Below are positions 17,821 to 27,400 of a DNA stretch of 64,000 nt, piece by piece (within the stretch, counting starts at the first letter, position 1; every line of letters starts with the position of its first letter). The position numbers were made by a program, and so were the translations under genes. Source of the DNA: Flavihumibacter fluvii (GTDB lineage: Bacteria; Bacteroidota; Bacteroidia; Chitinophagales; Chitinophagaceae); NCBI RefSeq assembly GCF_018595675.2, contig NZ_CP092333.1, forward strand, positions 3,062,001 through 3,126,000, written 5' to 3'. The notes beneath the pieces were generated by a model that saw nothing but the letters and a program-made list of their open reading frames with translations, did not search any database and had not been told where the DNA came from.

Positions 17821-18153
17821 TCACACTGCAAAGCTCTCGCCACAGCCGCAGGTGCGACTGGCATTGGGATTGCTGAAATAGAATCCTTTACCATTCAGGC
17901 CATCGGAAAAATCCAGGGTTGTGTTAACGAGGTATAGAAAGCTCTTCAGGTCGGTCACCACTTTTACGCCATTGTCTTCAAATACCTGGTCCATGGGTTT
18001 GGATTCGTTATCGAAATCAAGTTTGTAACTCAGTCCGGAACATCCGCCACCCACTACCGATACCCGAAGGAAATAGTTATTAGTATCCTCAATACTGGCA
18101 TCCTGCATCAGCTTGGATACTTTTTCACGGGCTTTATCACTCACATAGATCAT
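17821..18153 (-). CDS. iscA: Iron-sulfur cluster assembly A-type protein
   Basis: A 110-residue A-type carrier that receives clusters from the IscU scaffold and passes them to target proteins. Seen: the three conserved cysteines, the first in GGGCSGLSYKL (about residue 38) and the other two in the C-terminal CGCGESF. Length is normal. It is the last gene of iscS-iscU-iscA, eleven bases after iscU. Whether it is functionally IscA, SufA or ErpA cannot be separated by motif alone. Confidence 0.93.
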   Translation of the reverse strand: MIYVSDKAREKVSKLMQDASIEDTNNYFLRVSVVGGGCSGLSYKLDFDNESKPMDQVFEDNGVKVVTDLKSFLYLVNTTLDFSDGLNGKGFYFSNPNASRTCGCGESFAV

Positions 18154-18164
18154 AGGGAATACAA

Positions 18165-18584
18165 TTAGTGAACGGCTCTCTCTTCGAAAACGATTTCTTC
18201 GAGACCGTTCTTTTTACGGTAATCGTTTATAGCTGCTTTGATGGCATCTTCAGCCAAAACTGAACAGTGAATTTTCACCGGGGGAAGATTCAGCTCTTCC
18301 ACGATATCCATATTATCGATCTTCAGGGCTTCGTCTACAGACTTGCCTTTCAGCCATTCCGTAGCCAGTGAAGATGATGCGATGGCTGATCCGCAACCAA
18401 AGGTCTTGAATTTTGCATCGGTAATGGTTCCTGTAGCGTCATCCACTTCAATCTGAAGACGCATTACGTCTCCACACTCCGGCGCACCAACCAACCCGGT
18501 ACCAACGCTCTTTTTCGCTTTATCCAGCGTACCCACATTTTTGGGGTTCTGGTAATGATCAATCACTTTTTCTGAATATGCCAT
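18165..18584 (-). CDS. iscU: Fe-S cluster assembly scaffold IscU
   Basis: A 139-residue scaffold on which [2Fe-2S] clusters are built from IscS-derived sulfur. Seen: N-terminal YSEKVIDHYQNPKNVG, and the three ligand cysteines in PECGDVMRL, FGCGSAIASSS and KIHCSVLAEDA, along with the LPPVK motif recognised by HscA-type chaperones. All expected residues are present. It is cotranscribed with iscS upstream (48-base gap) and iscA downstream (11 bases). No hscA, hscB, fdx or iscR is found next to it, so the operon is minimal. Confidence 0.95.
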   Translation of the reverse strand: MAYSEKVIDHYQNPKNVGTLDKAKKSVGTGLVGAPECGDVMRLQIEVDDATGTITDAKFKTFGCGSAIASSSLATEWLKGKSVDEALKIDNMDIVEELNLPPVKIHCSVLAEDAIKAAINDYRKKNGLEEIVFEERAVH

Positions 18585-18632
18585 AGTATGTTGTTTTATC
18601 GTTAATCAAAAATGGGGGAATCGGGGCAAACT

Positions 18633-19850
18633 TTAGTGATGTGCCCACTCTATCGAATCCATATCAACACCTTCTTTGAACATTTCCCAAAGCGGACTCA
18701 TCTCTCGCAACTTGGTAACGGTATCAGAAACGTGCTTGATGGTATAATCAATTTGTTCTTCAGTCGTAAACCGGCCTAATCCAAATCGCAGGGAAGAATG
18801 CGCAAGGTCATCGCCCAATCCCAATGCTTTCAAAACATAAGACGGTTCAAGTGAGGCTGAAGTACAGGCAGAACCGGAAGAAAGTGCAATATTCTTGTTA
18901 AAGCCCATCATCAGGCCTTCACCCTCAACATATTTGAAAGATATATTTGCCACGTGTGGCAACCTGTGTTGTTTACTTCCATTTACGTAAGCTTCCTCCA
19001 ATTGCAACAGTGCATTTTCCAGTTTATCCCGCAGTACACTCAGTCGTTTGGCTTCTGCATCCATTTCCTGCATGCATAATTCACAAGCCTTGCCAAAACC
19101 AACGATACCAGGAACGTTTAGGGTACCGGAACGCATACCACGTTCATGGCCACCACCGTCCATCTGGGCGGTCACTTTTACCCTTGGGTTTTTTCGGCGC
19201 ACATATAATGCACCGATTCCTTTTGGACCATATATTTTGTGCCCTGTAAAGGTCAGGATGTCAATACCGTCCTTCTGAACGTCAACCGGAATTTTACCAA
19301 CCGCCTGTGTGGCATCGGTAAAAAACAGCACGCCGTGCTTTTTGGCAATAGCACTGATTTCACGAACCGGCATAACCACCCCGGTTTCGTTATTGGCATA
19401 CATGATGGCAATGAGGATTGTGGTGGGCCTGATGGCAGCTTCCAGGGCATTCAGGTCAATCAGTCCATCGCTGTCGACGGGCAGGTAGGTCACCTCTCCA
19501 CCCATTTTTTCAATGTGCTTGCAGGTATCCAGGACGGCTTTATGTTCAGTGGTGCAGGTAATGATATGGTTGCCTTTGCTGCTATACATATCAAAAACCC
19601 CCTTAATAGCCAGGTTATCACCTTCTGTAGCGCCTGATGTGAAAATAATTTCCTTAGGATCAGCACCAATCAGCTTGGCTACCTGCTCACGGGCATAGTC
19701 AACGGCTTCTTCAGCGGCCCATCCAAAGGGGTGGTTCCTGCTGGCCGCATTACCAAAATGTTCGGTGAAATAAGGAATCATCGCTTCAACTACCCGGGGA
19801 TCACAGGGTGTAGTTGCATTATTATCGAGATAAATCGGAAGTTTCAACAT
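18633..19850 (-). CDS. iscS: Cysteine desulfurase IscS
   Basis: PLP enzyme of 405 residues that removes sulfur from cysteine for Fe-S assembly. Seen: N-terminal [29 protein letters not shown], the PLP lysine in [13 protein letters not shown] (about residue 207), and the active-site cysteine loop [15 protein letters not shown] (about residue 330), the length of which fits group I (IscS) enzymes. An in-frame TTG would extend the N-terminus by ten residues, but that codon lies in the promoter box, so ATG 19850 is taken. It heads the isc operon and diverges from the epimerase gene. Confidence 0.95.
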   Translation of the reverse strand: MLKLPIYLDNNATTPCDPRVVEAMIPYFTEHFGNAASRNHPFGWAAEEAVDYAREQVAKLIGADPKEIIFTSGATEGDNLAIKGVFDMYSSKGNHIITCTTEHKAVLDTCKHIEKMGGEVTYLPVDSDGLIDLNALEAAIRPTTILIAIMYANNETGVVMPVREISAIAKKHGVLFFTDATQAVGKIPVDVQKDGIDILTFTGHKIYGPKGIGALYVRRKNPRVKVTAQMDGGGHERGMRSGTLNVPGIVGFGKACELCMQEMDAEAKRLSVLRDKLENALLQLEEAYVNGSKQHRLPHVANISFKYVEGEGLMMGFNKNIALSSGSACTSASLEPSYVLKALGLGDDLAHSSLRFGLGRFTTEEQIDYTIKHVSDTVTKLREMSPLWEMFKEGVDMDSIEWAHH

Positions 19851-19877
19851 GTTATAATAGCAATTTATACTTAAACA

Positions 19878-19885
19878 CAAAACTA
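19878..19885 (-). promoter_or_regulatory. -7 promoter box of iscS
   Basis: Minus strand TAGTTTTG, exact TAnnTTTG, 27 bases before the ATG at 19850, giving a leader of about 20 bases. No IscR-like operator palindrome was recognised near it. Confidence 0.5.
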
Positions 19886-19967
19886 GCCCAATTGGTTGAG
19901 AATCCTAGGTGGCAAGTCAGGTGTAAAAGCGGTTTTTCCGCAATTCGTAAACCCATTAAAACGACCC

Positions 19968-19975
19968 TATATTTG
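19968..19975 (+). promoter_or_regulatory. -7 promoter box of the epimerase gene
   Basis: TATATTTG, exact TAnnTTTG, four bases before the ATG at 19980. The expected transcription start falls on or beside the start codon. Confidence 0.55.
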
Positions 19976-19979
19976 TAAT

Positions 19980-20390
19980 ATGCAACAAATAGACCATATT
20001 GGTATTGCCGTGAAAGACCTGAAGGCATCCATTCCATTGTTTGAAAAATTACTCAATACCCCCTGTTATAAAACGGAGGAAGTAACGGGCGAAAAAGTGG
20101 TTACAGCCTTTTTCGCCACAGGGCAGACCAAGGTTGAACTTTTGGAAAGTACTGATCCTACAGGGGTAATCGCCAAATTCATCGAAAAAAAGGGGGAGGG
20201 CCTTCACCATATTGCCTTTGAAGTAACTGATATTCAGGCAGAAATGACAAGATTAGTCAAGGAAGGCTTCCGGTTACTCAGTGATACACCCAAAGCCGGT
20301 GCCGATAATAAACTGGTCTGCTTCCTGCACCCTAAGGAAACGAATGGAATATTAATTGAGATTTGCCAGAGCGGGAATAAGGGAGAGTGA
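19980..20390 (+). CDS. mce: Methylmalonyl-CoA epimerase
   Basis: A 136-residue VOC-fold enzyme interconverting (S)- and (R)-methylmalonyl-CoA. Seen: metal ligands His in IDHIGIAVKDL (residue 5), His in GLHHIAFEV, and Glu in GILIEICQ, with the central QTKVELLE strand. This pattern is characteristic of the epimerase. An in-frame upstream ATG (19896) exists, but the TATATTTG box lies between, so the start at 19980 is chosen. The stop codon overlaps a tandem GTGAATG-type repeat. Its natural partner, a B12-dependent mutase, is represented in the window only by the stand-alone B12 domain at 5140. Confidence 0.93.
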   Translation: MQQIDHIGIAVKDLKASIPLFEKLLNTPCYKTEEVTGEKVVTAFFATGQTKVELLESTDPTGVIAKFIEKKGEGLHHIAFEVTDIQAEMTRLVKEGFRLLSDTPKAGADNKLVCFLHPKETNGILIEICQSGNKGE

Positions 20391-20443
20391 ATAGGTGAAT
20401 AGTGAATGGTGAATGGTGAATAGTGAATGTTGAATGGGTGAAA
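20387..20443. repeat. Tandem heptamer repeat (GTGAATG/GTGAATA)
   Basis: Eight imperfect copies of GTGAATR, mostly spaced at seven bases with two one-base insertions, between the convergent ends of mce and rnc; the first copy contains the mce stop codon. A related array (GTGAACG) occurs at 34576. Such an array could vary in copy number by slippage. Confidence 0.8.
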
Positions 20444-20470
20444 CCCAGCGTCTGGAAGGAAGCTGCTGGC

Positions 20471-21193
20471 TTACTGGTCCCCGCCCAACCCAAGTTTCTC
20501 TACTGCCACCTGTGCGGCAACCTGGCTGGCATCTTTTTTATTATATGCCTTGCCCTGTGCAATCAGTTGACCATCAACCACGGCGCCAACCGTAAAGAGC
20601 CGGCGGCCACCCTCAAACTTTTCTTCCAGGGTTTCAAATTCAAGGTTTTTACCATTTTTATTCGCCCAGCCATATAACTTGTTCTTATGGTTGATCTCCA
20701 GGTTTTCCAGGTCATCCATGAACATATAAGGTAATATGATCCGCTCCAAAACCCAGGTATGGGTTTTCCTGAAACCTTTATCCAGGTAAACAGCGCCTAC
20801 CACTGCTTCCAGGGTATTGCCGAATATCTGGCTCACTTTCAATGAGTTATCAAATTTATTGAAATAAACGATCTTTTTCAGGCCCATTTTGATGGCTACT
20901 TCATTCAGGGTGACCCTGTTCACCATTTTACTGCGCATTTCAGTGAGGAATCCTTCTTCCCGGTAAGGGTATTTTTTGAACAGGAAATCGGCTACTATAC
21001 CGCTCAGGATAGCATCACCGAGGTATTCTAGGCGTTCATTATTGTCTGCAGCGCTGTCTTTTACGGAGCGGTGGGTCAATGCAGTCTTATACAAATCTGA
21101 ATTCCCCGGCGAGAAGCCCAGCACATTCTTGAGTTGCTTTTTAAATGCAGCAGTTTCAGTAGACCCTTTAAGGATTGTGTCAAATAGACCCAC
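20471..21193 (-). CDS. rnc: Ribonuclease III
   Basis: Double-strand-specific endoribonuclease, 240 residues, for rRNA maturation and RNA turnover. Seen: the signature NERLEYLGDAIL (about residue 54) with catalytic acidic residues, the second catalytic region FGNTLEAVVGAVYLDKGF (about residue 124), and a C-terminal double-stranded-RNA-binding domain (NKLYGWANKNGKNLEFE to KKDASQVAAQVAVEKL). The start is GTG at 21193, 56 bases after fabF; no upstream ATG fits the family. The order acpP-fabF-rnc is a common bacterial arrangement and suggests one transcript. Confidence 0.95.
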   Translation of the reverse strand: MGLFDTILKGSTETAAFKKQLKNVLGFSPGNSDLYKTALTHRSVKDSAADNNERLEYLGDAILSGIVADFLFKKYPYREEGFLTEMRSKMVNRVTLNEVAIKMGLKKIVYFNKFDNSLKVSQIFGNTLEAVVGAVYLDKGFRKTHTWVLERIILPYMFMDDLENLEINHKNKLYGWANKNGKNLEFETLEEKFEGGRRLFTVGAVVDGQLIAQGKAYNKKDASQVAAQVAVEKLGLGGDQ

Positions 21194-21249
21194 AGGATGA
21201 TTGGTTGGTTACCTCTATCAAGTTAAGGGATTGCCTGCAAAAAAGATCA

Positions 21250-22503
21250 TCATGCTTCATATTTCTTCACAATTACACAAGCATTATGCCCACCGAACCC
21301 AAAAGTATTGCTTAGAGCAGCCCTTACGGTCCTTTTTTGTGGTGTATTAAAGGTGAAATTCAACCTCTTATCCAATTCGGGGTCGTCTGCAAAATGATTA
21401 ATGGTGGGCGGAATTGTATCATGAATTACCGCTTGTATGGCAGCAATTGCTTCAATTACACCGGCAGCGCCAAGGCAATGCCCGGTCATCGATTTAGTTG
21501 CACTGATATTAAGGGCAAATGCATGCTCCCCAAACACATTCATGATGGCTTTAATTTCTGCAGTATCACCCAGGGGTGTTGATGTTCCGTGCGTATTGAT
21601 ATAATCTATATCTGACGGCACCATCCCGGCGTCTTCCAGCGCTGCCAGCATTACATTTCTCGCACCTAATCCTTCGGGATGCGGGGCGGTGATGTGGTGG
21701 GCATCTGCAGTTGCACCGGCGCCGGCGATCTCGCAATAAATTTTTGCGCCACGGGCTTTGGCATGGTCCAGGTCTTCCAGCACGAGTATACCTGCAGCCT
21801 CTCCCATTACGAAACCATCGCGGTCTTTGTCATATGGACGGCTGGCAGTTTTTGGATCATCATTACGTTCACTCATGGCCTTCATGGCATTGAAGCCTCC
21901 TACACCGGCTTCGCTGATCACGGCTTCACTCCCACCGCTGACAATGATGTCTGCTTTTCCCAACCTGATGAGGTTGACCGCTTCCATGATGGCATTTGTA
22001 CTGCTCGCACAGGCACTGGTTACCGCAAAATTCGGACCCCGCAAATTATGCCGCATTGAAATCTGGCCAGCTGCAATATCAAGGATCATTTTGGGGATGA
22101 AAAAAGGATTAAACCTGGGTGTTCCATCTCCCTTTGCAAACTCCATCACTTCATTCTGGAAAGTGATCAGTCCGCCAATACCGCTTCCAAATACAACCCC
22201 GATCCGGTCAGGATTGATATTTTCTTTATTCAAACCAGCATCAGCCATGGCCTCGTCAGAAACGACCAGGGCAAATTGGGTGAACCGATCAATTTTCCGG
22301 GCCTCTTTTCTATCCAGGAAATTAGTCGCATCGAAGTTTTTCACTTCGCAAGCGAACCTGGTCTTAAACTTGGAAGCATCAAATAATGTGATCATATCAG
22401 CCCCTGACACGCCGTTAAGCAGTCCGGACCAATATTCGTCCAGGGTATTACCCACTGGAGTAAGTGCACCCATACCTGTTACTACAACTCTTTTAAGTTC
22501 CAT
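21250..22503 (-). CDS. fabF: 3-oxoacyl-ACP synthase II
   Basis: Elongating ketosynthase of type II fatty-acid synthesis (417 residues), condensing malonyl-ACP with acyl-ACP. Seen: N-terminal VVVTGMGALTPVGNT, the nucleophile in TSACASSTNAI (about residue 165), and the two catalytic histidines in NTHGTSTPLGD and SMTGHCLGAAG. Length and motif spacing are typical of FabF. It follows acpP by 92 bases that contain two hairpins, and precedes rnc. Confidence 0.96.
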   Translation of the reverse strand: MELKRVVVTGMGALTPVGNTLDEYWSGLLNGVSGADMITLFDASKFKTRFACEVKNFDATNFLDRKEARKIDRFTQFALVVSDEAMADAGLNKENINPDRIGVVFGSGIGGLITFQNEVMEFAKGDGTPRFNPFFIPKMILDIAAGQISMRHNLRGPNFAVTSACASSTNAIMEAVNLIRLGKADIIVSGGSEAVISEAGVGGFNAMKAMSERNDDPKTASRPYDKDRDGFVMGEAAGILVLEDLDHAKARGAKIYCEIAGAGATADAHHITAPHPEGLGARNVMLAALEDAGMVPSDIDYINTHGTSTPLGDTAEIKAIMNVFGEHAFALNISATKSMTGHCLGAAGVIEAIAAIQAVIHDTIPPTINHFADDPELDKRLNFTFNTPQKRTVRAALSNTFGFGGHNACVIVKKYEA

Positions 22504-22531
22504 GTAGTTTGCCGGGATTTTAAACGTGATA

Positions 22532-22597
22532 AATCCGCCTTCTCAGCGAAAATGCTTTCGAAAGGCGGATTAAATATGCCGAAACGGGATACCGTTT
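22532..22597 (-). other. Two hairpins between acpP and fabF
   Basis: On the minus strand, acpP ends in AAACGG-TATC-CCGTTT (22582-22597, covering part of the stop codon), followed by a longer hairpin with arms AATCCGCCTT / AAGGCGGATT (22532-22541 and 22562-22571) and an inner GAAA/TTTC pairing. No strong T-run follows. They may stop part of the transcripts or protect the acpP mRNA, so that more ACP than FabF is made; this is inference. Confidence 0.6.
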
Positions 22598-22832
22598 ACT
22601 TAGCGTGCTCTTCTAAATAAGCAACAGCCTGGCCAACTGTGGTGATGGTTTCAGCCTGCTCATCCGGGATAGAGATATTGAACTCTTTTTCGAATTCCAT
22701 AATCAATTCTACTGTATCCAGAGAGTCAGCTCCCAGATCATTGGTAAATGAAGCTTCGTTGGTTACTTCTGCTTCGTCGACGCCTAATTTGTCAACAATG
22801 ATCTTTTTAACTCTAGTTGCGATGTCTGACAT
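22596..22832 (-). CDS. acpP: Acyl carrier protein
   Basis: A 78-residue acidic carrier whose serine in the [16 protein letters not shown] motif (about residue 38) receives 4'-phosphopantetheine and carries growing acyl chains. Length and motif are typical. It has a strong-looking promoter (TTG, 18 bases, TATTTTTG) and is followed by hairpins before fabF, consistent with the high level normally needed. First gene of acpP-fabF-rnc. Confidence 0.97.
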   Translation of the reverse strand: MSDIATRVKKIIVDKLGVDEAEVTNEASFTNDLGADSLDTVELIMEFEKEFNISIPDEQAETITTVGQAVAYLEEHAK

Positions 22833-22856
22833 TGTAATAAAGTTTAGTTACGGCTG

Positions 22857-22864
22857 CAAAAATA
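22857..22864 (-). promoter_or_regulatory. -7 promoter box of acpP
   Basis: Minus strand TATTTTTG with a TTG 18 bases upstream, the best -33/-7 pair in the window. The ATG follows 24 bases after the box. Confidence 0.6.
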
Positions 22865-23026
22865 TACTTTTTGGGTAAATAACAATTTTTGAGTTTTTTT
22901 TAATTATTCCCTTCAAAATCACCCCTTACAGATGATATGCTAACAATTGTAAGTAAATTCGGTCAAACGAGCTGCCTGAAGGGATGATTTTTGTAATTTA
23001 GGCATCCAAAACAATCAAAAAAGCTG

Positions 23027-23458
23027 ATGGCACTAAAAATTATTGACCACGGTTCGCCCGAATACAGACAGATGATTCGCCTCCGCGATGAAACGCTGCG
23101 CAAGCCGCTGGGCCTTAGTTTCAGCCAGGCAGAATTGGAAAAGGAGCGGGATGAAATCCTGATTGGTGCCTTTGAAGAAGATAAAATCCTGGGCTGTTGC
23201 ATGTTGGTGAAGGAAGAACCAGGTGTGGTTCGCCTGCGCCAGATGGCGGTAAGTAATAACGTTCAGGGTAAGGGTATTGGCCGCGCACTGATGGATTTTG
23301 CCGAAAATATCGCCCGTGACCATGGTTTTAAGCGGCTCACCATGCACGCCCGCAAAACAGCAAGGGGCTTTTATGAACACCTGGGTTATGAAGTGACCAG
23401 TGAAGAATTCCAGGAAGTGACCATTCCCCATTATGTTATGGAAAAAAAACTTCGCTGA
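23027..23458 (+). CDS. GNAT family N-acetyltransferase
   Basis: A 143-residue acetyl-CoA-dependent acyltransferase. Seen: the core QMAVSNNVQGKGIGRALMDF with the QGKGIG acetyl-CoA pyrophosphate loop (about residue 84), the preceding VVRLR strand, and the C-terminal ARKTARGFYEHLGYEV segment common to small-molecule GNATs. The substrate is unknown. It is alone on the plus strand between the divergent acpP operon and the convergent add gene (13 bases between stops). A near-consensus GATTTTTG lies about 30 bases upstream of the ATG. Confidence 0.9.
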   Translation: MALKIIDHGSPEYRQMIRLRDETLRKPLGLSFSQAELEKERDEILIGAFEEDKILGCCMLVKEEPGVVRLRQMAVSNNVQGKGIGRALMDFAENIARDHGFKRLTMHARKTARGFYEHLGYEVTSEEFQEVTIPHYVMEKKLR

Positions 23459-23471
23459 CCTCCTTAATTAA

Positions 23472-24458
23472 TTATTGATAGGCCTCCAGCAAAAGCCGGG
23501 TGATCGCTGCTTTTTTCGCCTCCGTAGTAAATGAATGCCGGATGGCTTCCAGGTTACATCGCAGAAAATGGGCCTTTTCCCATCCAAAAACCCTTTCCAG
23601 AATCCTATACTCATTAGACAGGTTCGTATCGGAAATCGTACGGGCATCCGTATTCACACTCATCGATATCCCTGCCGCGTAGATATCCTGAACGGTATGA
23701 TTTTCCAATCGATCATAAACATTCGTCTGGATATTACTGGTTACACAAACTTCCAGGTGGATATCCCTGGTAACCAGGTGCCGCACTAACCTGTCATCTT
23801 CCATACTGCGCACCCCATGCCCTATCCGCTTCGGAAAAAAATGATCCAGCGTCTCCCATACACTATCCGCCCCTCTTGCTTCACCGGCATGTGCCGTACA
23901 GGGAATTTGCTGTTCATATGCATAGGCAAATGCCGCGCAATGTTCATCTATTGGGAAACCTCGCTCGTCTGCCGCTATATCAAACCCAATCACCCGGGTC
24001 CCCCTGTACTGATTGGCAAGTTGCACGGTCTGCATACTCTGCCCGGCAGTATAATGCCTTAGGGTACACAACAGTATGCCAGCTTCCACGCCATACAATG
24101 CAACACCTTCTTCCACAGCAGCTATCACGGCTTCCACTACTGCCCCGGGCGACAAACCCTTTTGTGTATGTTGTAGTGGTGCGAAACGTATTTCTGCATA
24201 AACCACCGCATCGGCTTTCAATTGTTCGAACAAATCGAGTGTCACCAACCGGATCTGTTCCTTCGTCTGCATCAATTCAAAACCTTTTATTGCACGGGTA
24301 ATATAATCTGCCAGGTCAGTGCATTTTGGTGGTGCAATAAAAGATTCACGATAATCTTTTTCTGTGATGGACGGGTCGAGTTGCCGGACCACCGCATAAC
24401 TCAGGCAGCAATCCAGGTGCACATGCAGTTCTACCTTTGGCAATAATGCATAATTCAT
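23472..24458 (-). CDS. add: Adenosine deaminase
   Basis: A 328-residue zinc amidohydrolase converting adenosine (or deoxyadenosine) to inosine. Seen: metal-binding ELHVHLDCC at the start, TAHAGEARG with the metal His and catalytic Glu (about residue 192), RIGHGVRS, and SVNTDARTISDTNL with the last metal Asp. All catalytic residues are present. The family also contains aminodeoxyfutalosine and adenine deaminases; the TAHAGE/GHGVR pattern fits adenosine deaminase but does not exclude a related purine substrate. It is 25 bases downstream of mfd and probably cotranscribed. Confidence 0.87.
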   Translation of the reverse strand: MNYALLPKVELHVHLDCCLSYAVVRQLDPSITEKDYRESFIAPPKCTDLADYITRAIKGFELMQTKEQIRLVTLDLFEQLKADAVVYAEIRFAPLQHTQKGLSPGAVVEAVIAAVEEGVALYGVEAGILLCTLRHYTAGQSMQTVQLANQYRGTRVIGFDIAADERGFPIDEHCAAFAYAYEQQIPCTAHAGEARGADSVWETLDHFFPKRIGHGVRSMEDDRLVRHLVTRDIHLEVCVTSNIQTNVYDRLENHTVQDIYAAGISMSVNTDARTISDTNLSNEYRILERVFGWEKAHFLRCNLEAIRHSFTTEAKKAAITRLLLEAYQ

Positions 24459-24483
24459 AGATAAATCTCATTAAATGAATAGG

Positions 24484-27400
24484 TTAGCCTACGGCTTCCA
24501 GCTCGGCCTCATTTACCTTCCGGTTCATTTTTTGCAGGAACTGTAACATGGTTTTCATATCCTTCATGCCCTCAATAACCAGGAGGAAATTTTTACCGCT
24601 TTGTTTCAGCCTTGCCTTATTAGTATGCGTTTGCAGGTAATCTAAAATTCGCTTAAACAGGTCCGATTCAAAATATGGAGAGTCTGGCTTATTGATAAAA
24701 AAACATTTCAAAACGGTATCCCGCAGCAACAATTTTTCAAATCCCAATGCTACTGATAATTTGCGGACCCTTACTGCATCGAACAGGTCCTCTACCTGCT
24801 GCGGAACAGGTCCGAAGCGGTCATTCATCTCAGTATGAAATGCGACAAGTTCTTCTTCATTTTCACAATTATCCAGCCTCGTGTACAATGATAACCGCTC
24901 TGTTATACTTTCTACATAATCGTCGGGAATCAATACTTCCAGATCGGTATCAATGGTGCAATCCTGCACATAATCTTCCTGCCTGGCAATCTCCTCCTTG
25001 AACAATTCCCTAAAAGATGTACGCTTCAATTCCCTGATGGCTTCATCCAGGATTTTCTGGTACATCTCGAAACCGATCTCTGCCATAAAACCGCTTTGCT
25101 CCCCACCCAGCATATTACCTGCCCCCCTGATGTCAAGGTCACGCATGGCAATCTGAAACCCGCTACCCAATTCACTATGCTGCTCAAGCGTCTGCAGCCT
25201 TTTTTTCGAATCCGATGGCAGCGTACTCATTGGTGGTGCCAACAAATAACAGAAAGCTTTACGGTTACTACGGCCCACCCGGCCACGCAACTGGTGCAGG
25301 TCACTTAGTCCAAACTGGTGCGCATTGTTGACAATAATTGTATTCACATTTGCAATATCCACGCCGCTTTCAACAATATTGGTGCAGACCAGCACATCGT
25401 ATTTTTTGTCGATAAAATCCATGATCCGCTCTTCTAGGATATGTCCCTCCATCTGGCCGTGGGCATAACCAATACTTAAATCAGGACAATGACTTTGTAT
25501 CATTGCAGCCATCTCGGGAAGTCCATGAATCCTGTTATGGATAAAGAATACCTGTCCGCCGCGTTCCGTTTCAAAATAAATGGCATCCCTGATAAAATCT
25601 TCATTATACACCTGTACTTCTGTCTGGATGGGTTGCCGGTTGGGTGGCGGGGTATTGATGATACTCAGGTCGCGCGCGCCCATCAGGCTGAACTGCAGTG
25701 TCCTTGGGATTGGCGTGGCCGTTAGTGTGAGGCAGTCTACGTTCGTTCTAAGTGTCTTTATCTTTTCTTTATGGGCAACGCCAAATTTCTGTTCCTCATC
25801 AATCACCAGTATGCCCAGGTCCTTAAACTTTACTTCCTTTCCCAAAATGGAATGGGTACCAATGATGATATCCACCTTACCTTCCTCCAGTTTCTTCAGG
25901 GTATCTTTTTTCTCCTTGCTGCTTTTGAACCGGTTGATATAATCAACCGTTACCGGAAAATCCTTCAGGCGTTCTGAAAAGGTCTTATAATGCTGGAAGG
26001 CCAGGATAGTCGTTGGTACAAGCACGGCAGCCTGTTTCCCATCCACAACAGATTTGAATGCTGCCCTGATAGCGATCTCTGTTTTACCAAAACCCACATC
26101 GCCACAAACCAGGCGATCCATGGGTGATGGGGACTCCATATCCTTTTTCACATCCGCGGTAGCTTTACTCTGGTCGGGGGTATCTTCGTAGATAAAAGAA
26201 GCTTCCAGTTCTGTTTGCAGGTAGGTATCAGGCGTATGCTGAAAGCCTTGCTGGGCTTTCCGTTGCGCATATAACCGGATAAGGTCGAAGGCGATTTCCT
26301 TCACCCTGGTCTTGGTTTTCTCCTTCAATTTGGCCCAGGCATCACTACCCAGTTTATTCACCTTAGGCACCGTTCCTTCCTTACCTGTGTATTTTGAAAT
26401 CTTATGAAGTGAATTAATGTTTACGTACAGGATATCACTGTCTTTATAGATGATCCTTACAGCTTCCTGTAATTTCCCGTTGACTTCCAGTTTTTGCAGT
26501 CCGCTATATACCCCAACACCATGATCTATGTGGGATACGAAATCGCCGGGCTGTAATTCACGAAGCGTGCGTAGCGTTAGTGCTTTGTTTTTATTATAGG
26601 CCTGCTTTACTTTGTATTTATGGTAGCGCTGGAACACCTGGTGATCAGTATAACAAACCAACTTCAGGTCCTCATCAATAAAACCGCCGTGAATGGCCAC
26701 AGGTACCGGCGTAAAATGAATTGCAGCCTTCAGGTCTTCAAAAATACTGTGCAGTCGCTCCAGCTGCTTTGGATTTTCTGCAAACAAGTATAGGGAAAAC
26801 CCTTTTTTCTCCCATTGTTGAAAATCCTTTATCAGCAATTCAAACTGCCGGTTAAATGAAGGTTGTGGTTTTGTGTGGAAACTAATCTCCGTTACCAGTC
26901 CACCGGGGAAATCACTATAGCCCTCCATTTCAACTATATGCCGTTGCTGCAGCTTTTTTTCAATTCCACCAGCCGTTTCAAATTCTTTTTTATCGATCGA
27001 TTTCCGCACCAGTTTATCTTCTTCCTCCTCTTCTTTATACACCACGCCCTCATTGCGGGCCAGGAACAGTTCGAGCTCCTCTTCTTGTAACTGGATCCTT
27101 TCCTTAACAAAATTCCAGTCGTTCATCCAAACCACCGTATTTGGCGGAAGGAAATCAAAAATTGAAACTGTGGCTTCTTCTGTAAATTCTGCCTGGAGAT
27201 TGGGAATAATGCTGATCTGCAGCAGTTTTCGTTCGCTGAGCTGGGTTTCCGGATCAAAAAGCCGGATGGAATCGACATCATTCCCAAATAATTCGATCCG
27301 GTAAGGTTTTTCGTTTCCAAATGAATAGATATCAATAATACCGCCACGCACAGCAAATTGTCCGGGTTCATAAACAAAATCCGTGCGGTTAAATCCGGCA

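Noticed and set aside
19896-19979. Longer N-terminus for the epimerase (start at 19896)
   Set aside because: A perfect TATATTTG promoter box lies at 19968-19975, and the extra residues have no similarity to the family.
20387-20443. CRISPR-like array
   Set aside because: Units are seven bases with no spacers; this is a simple tandem repeat.
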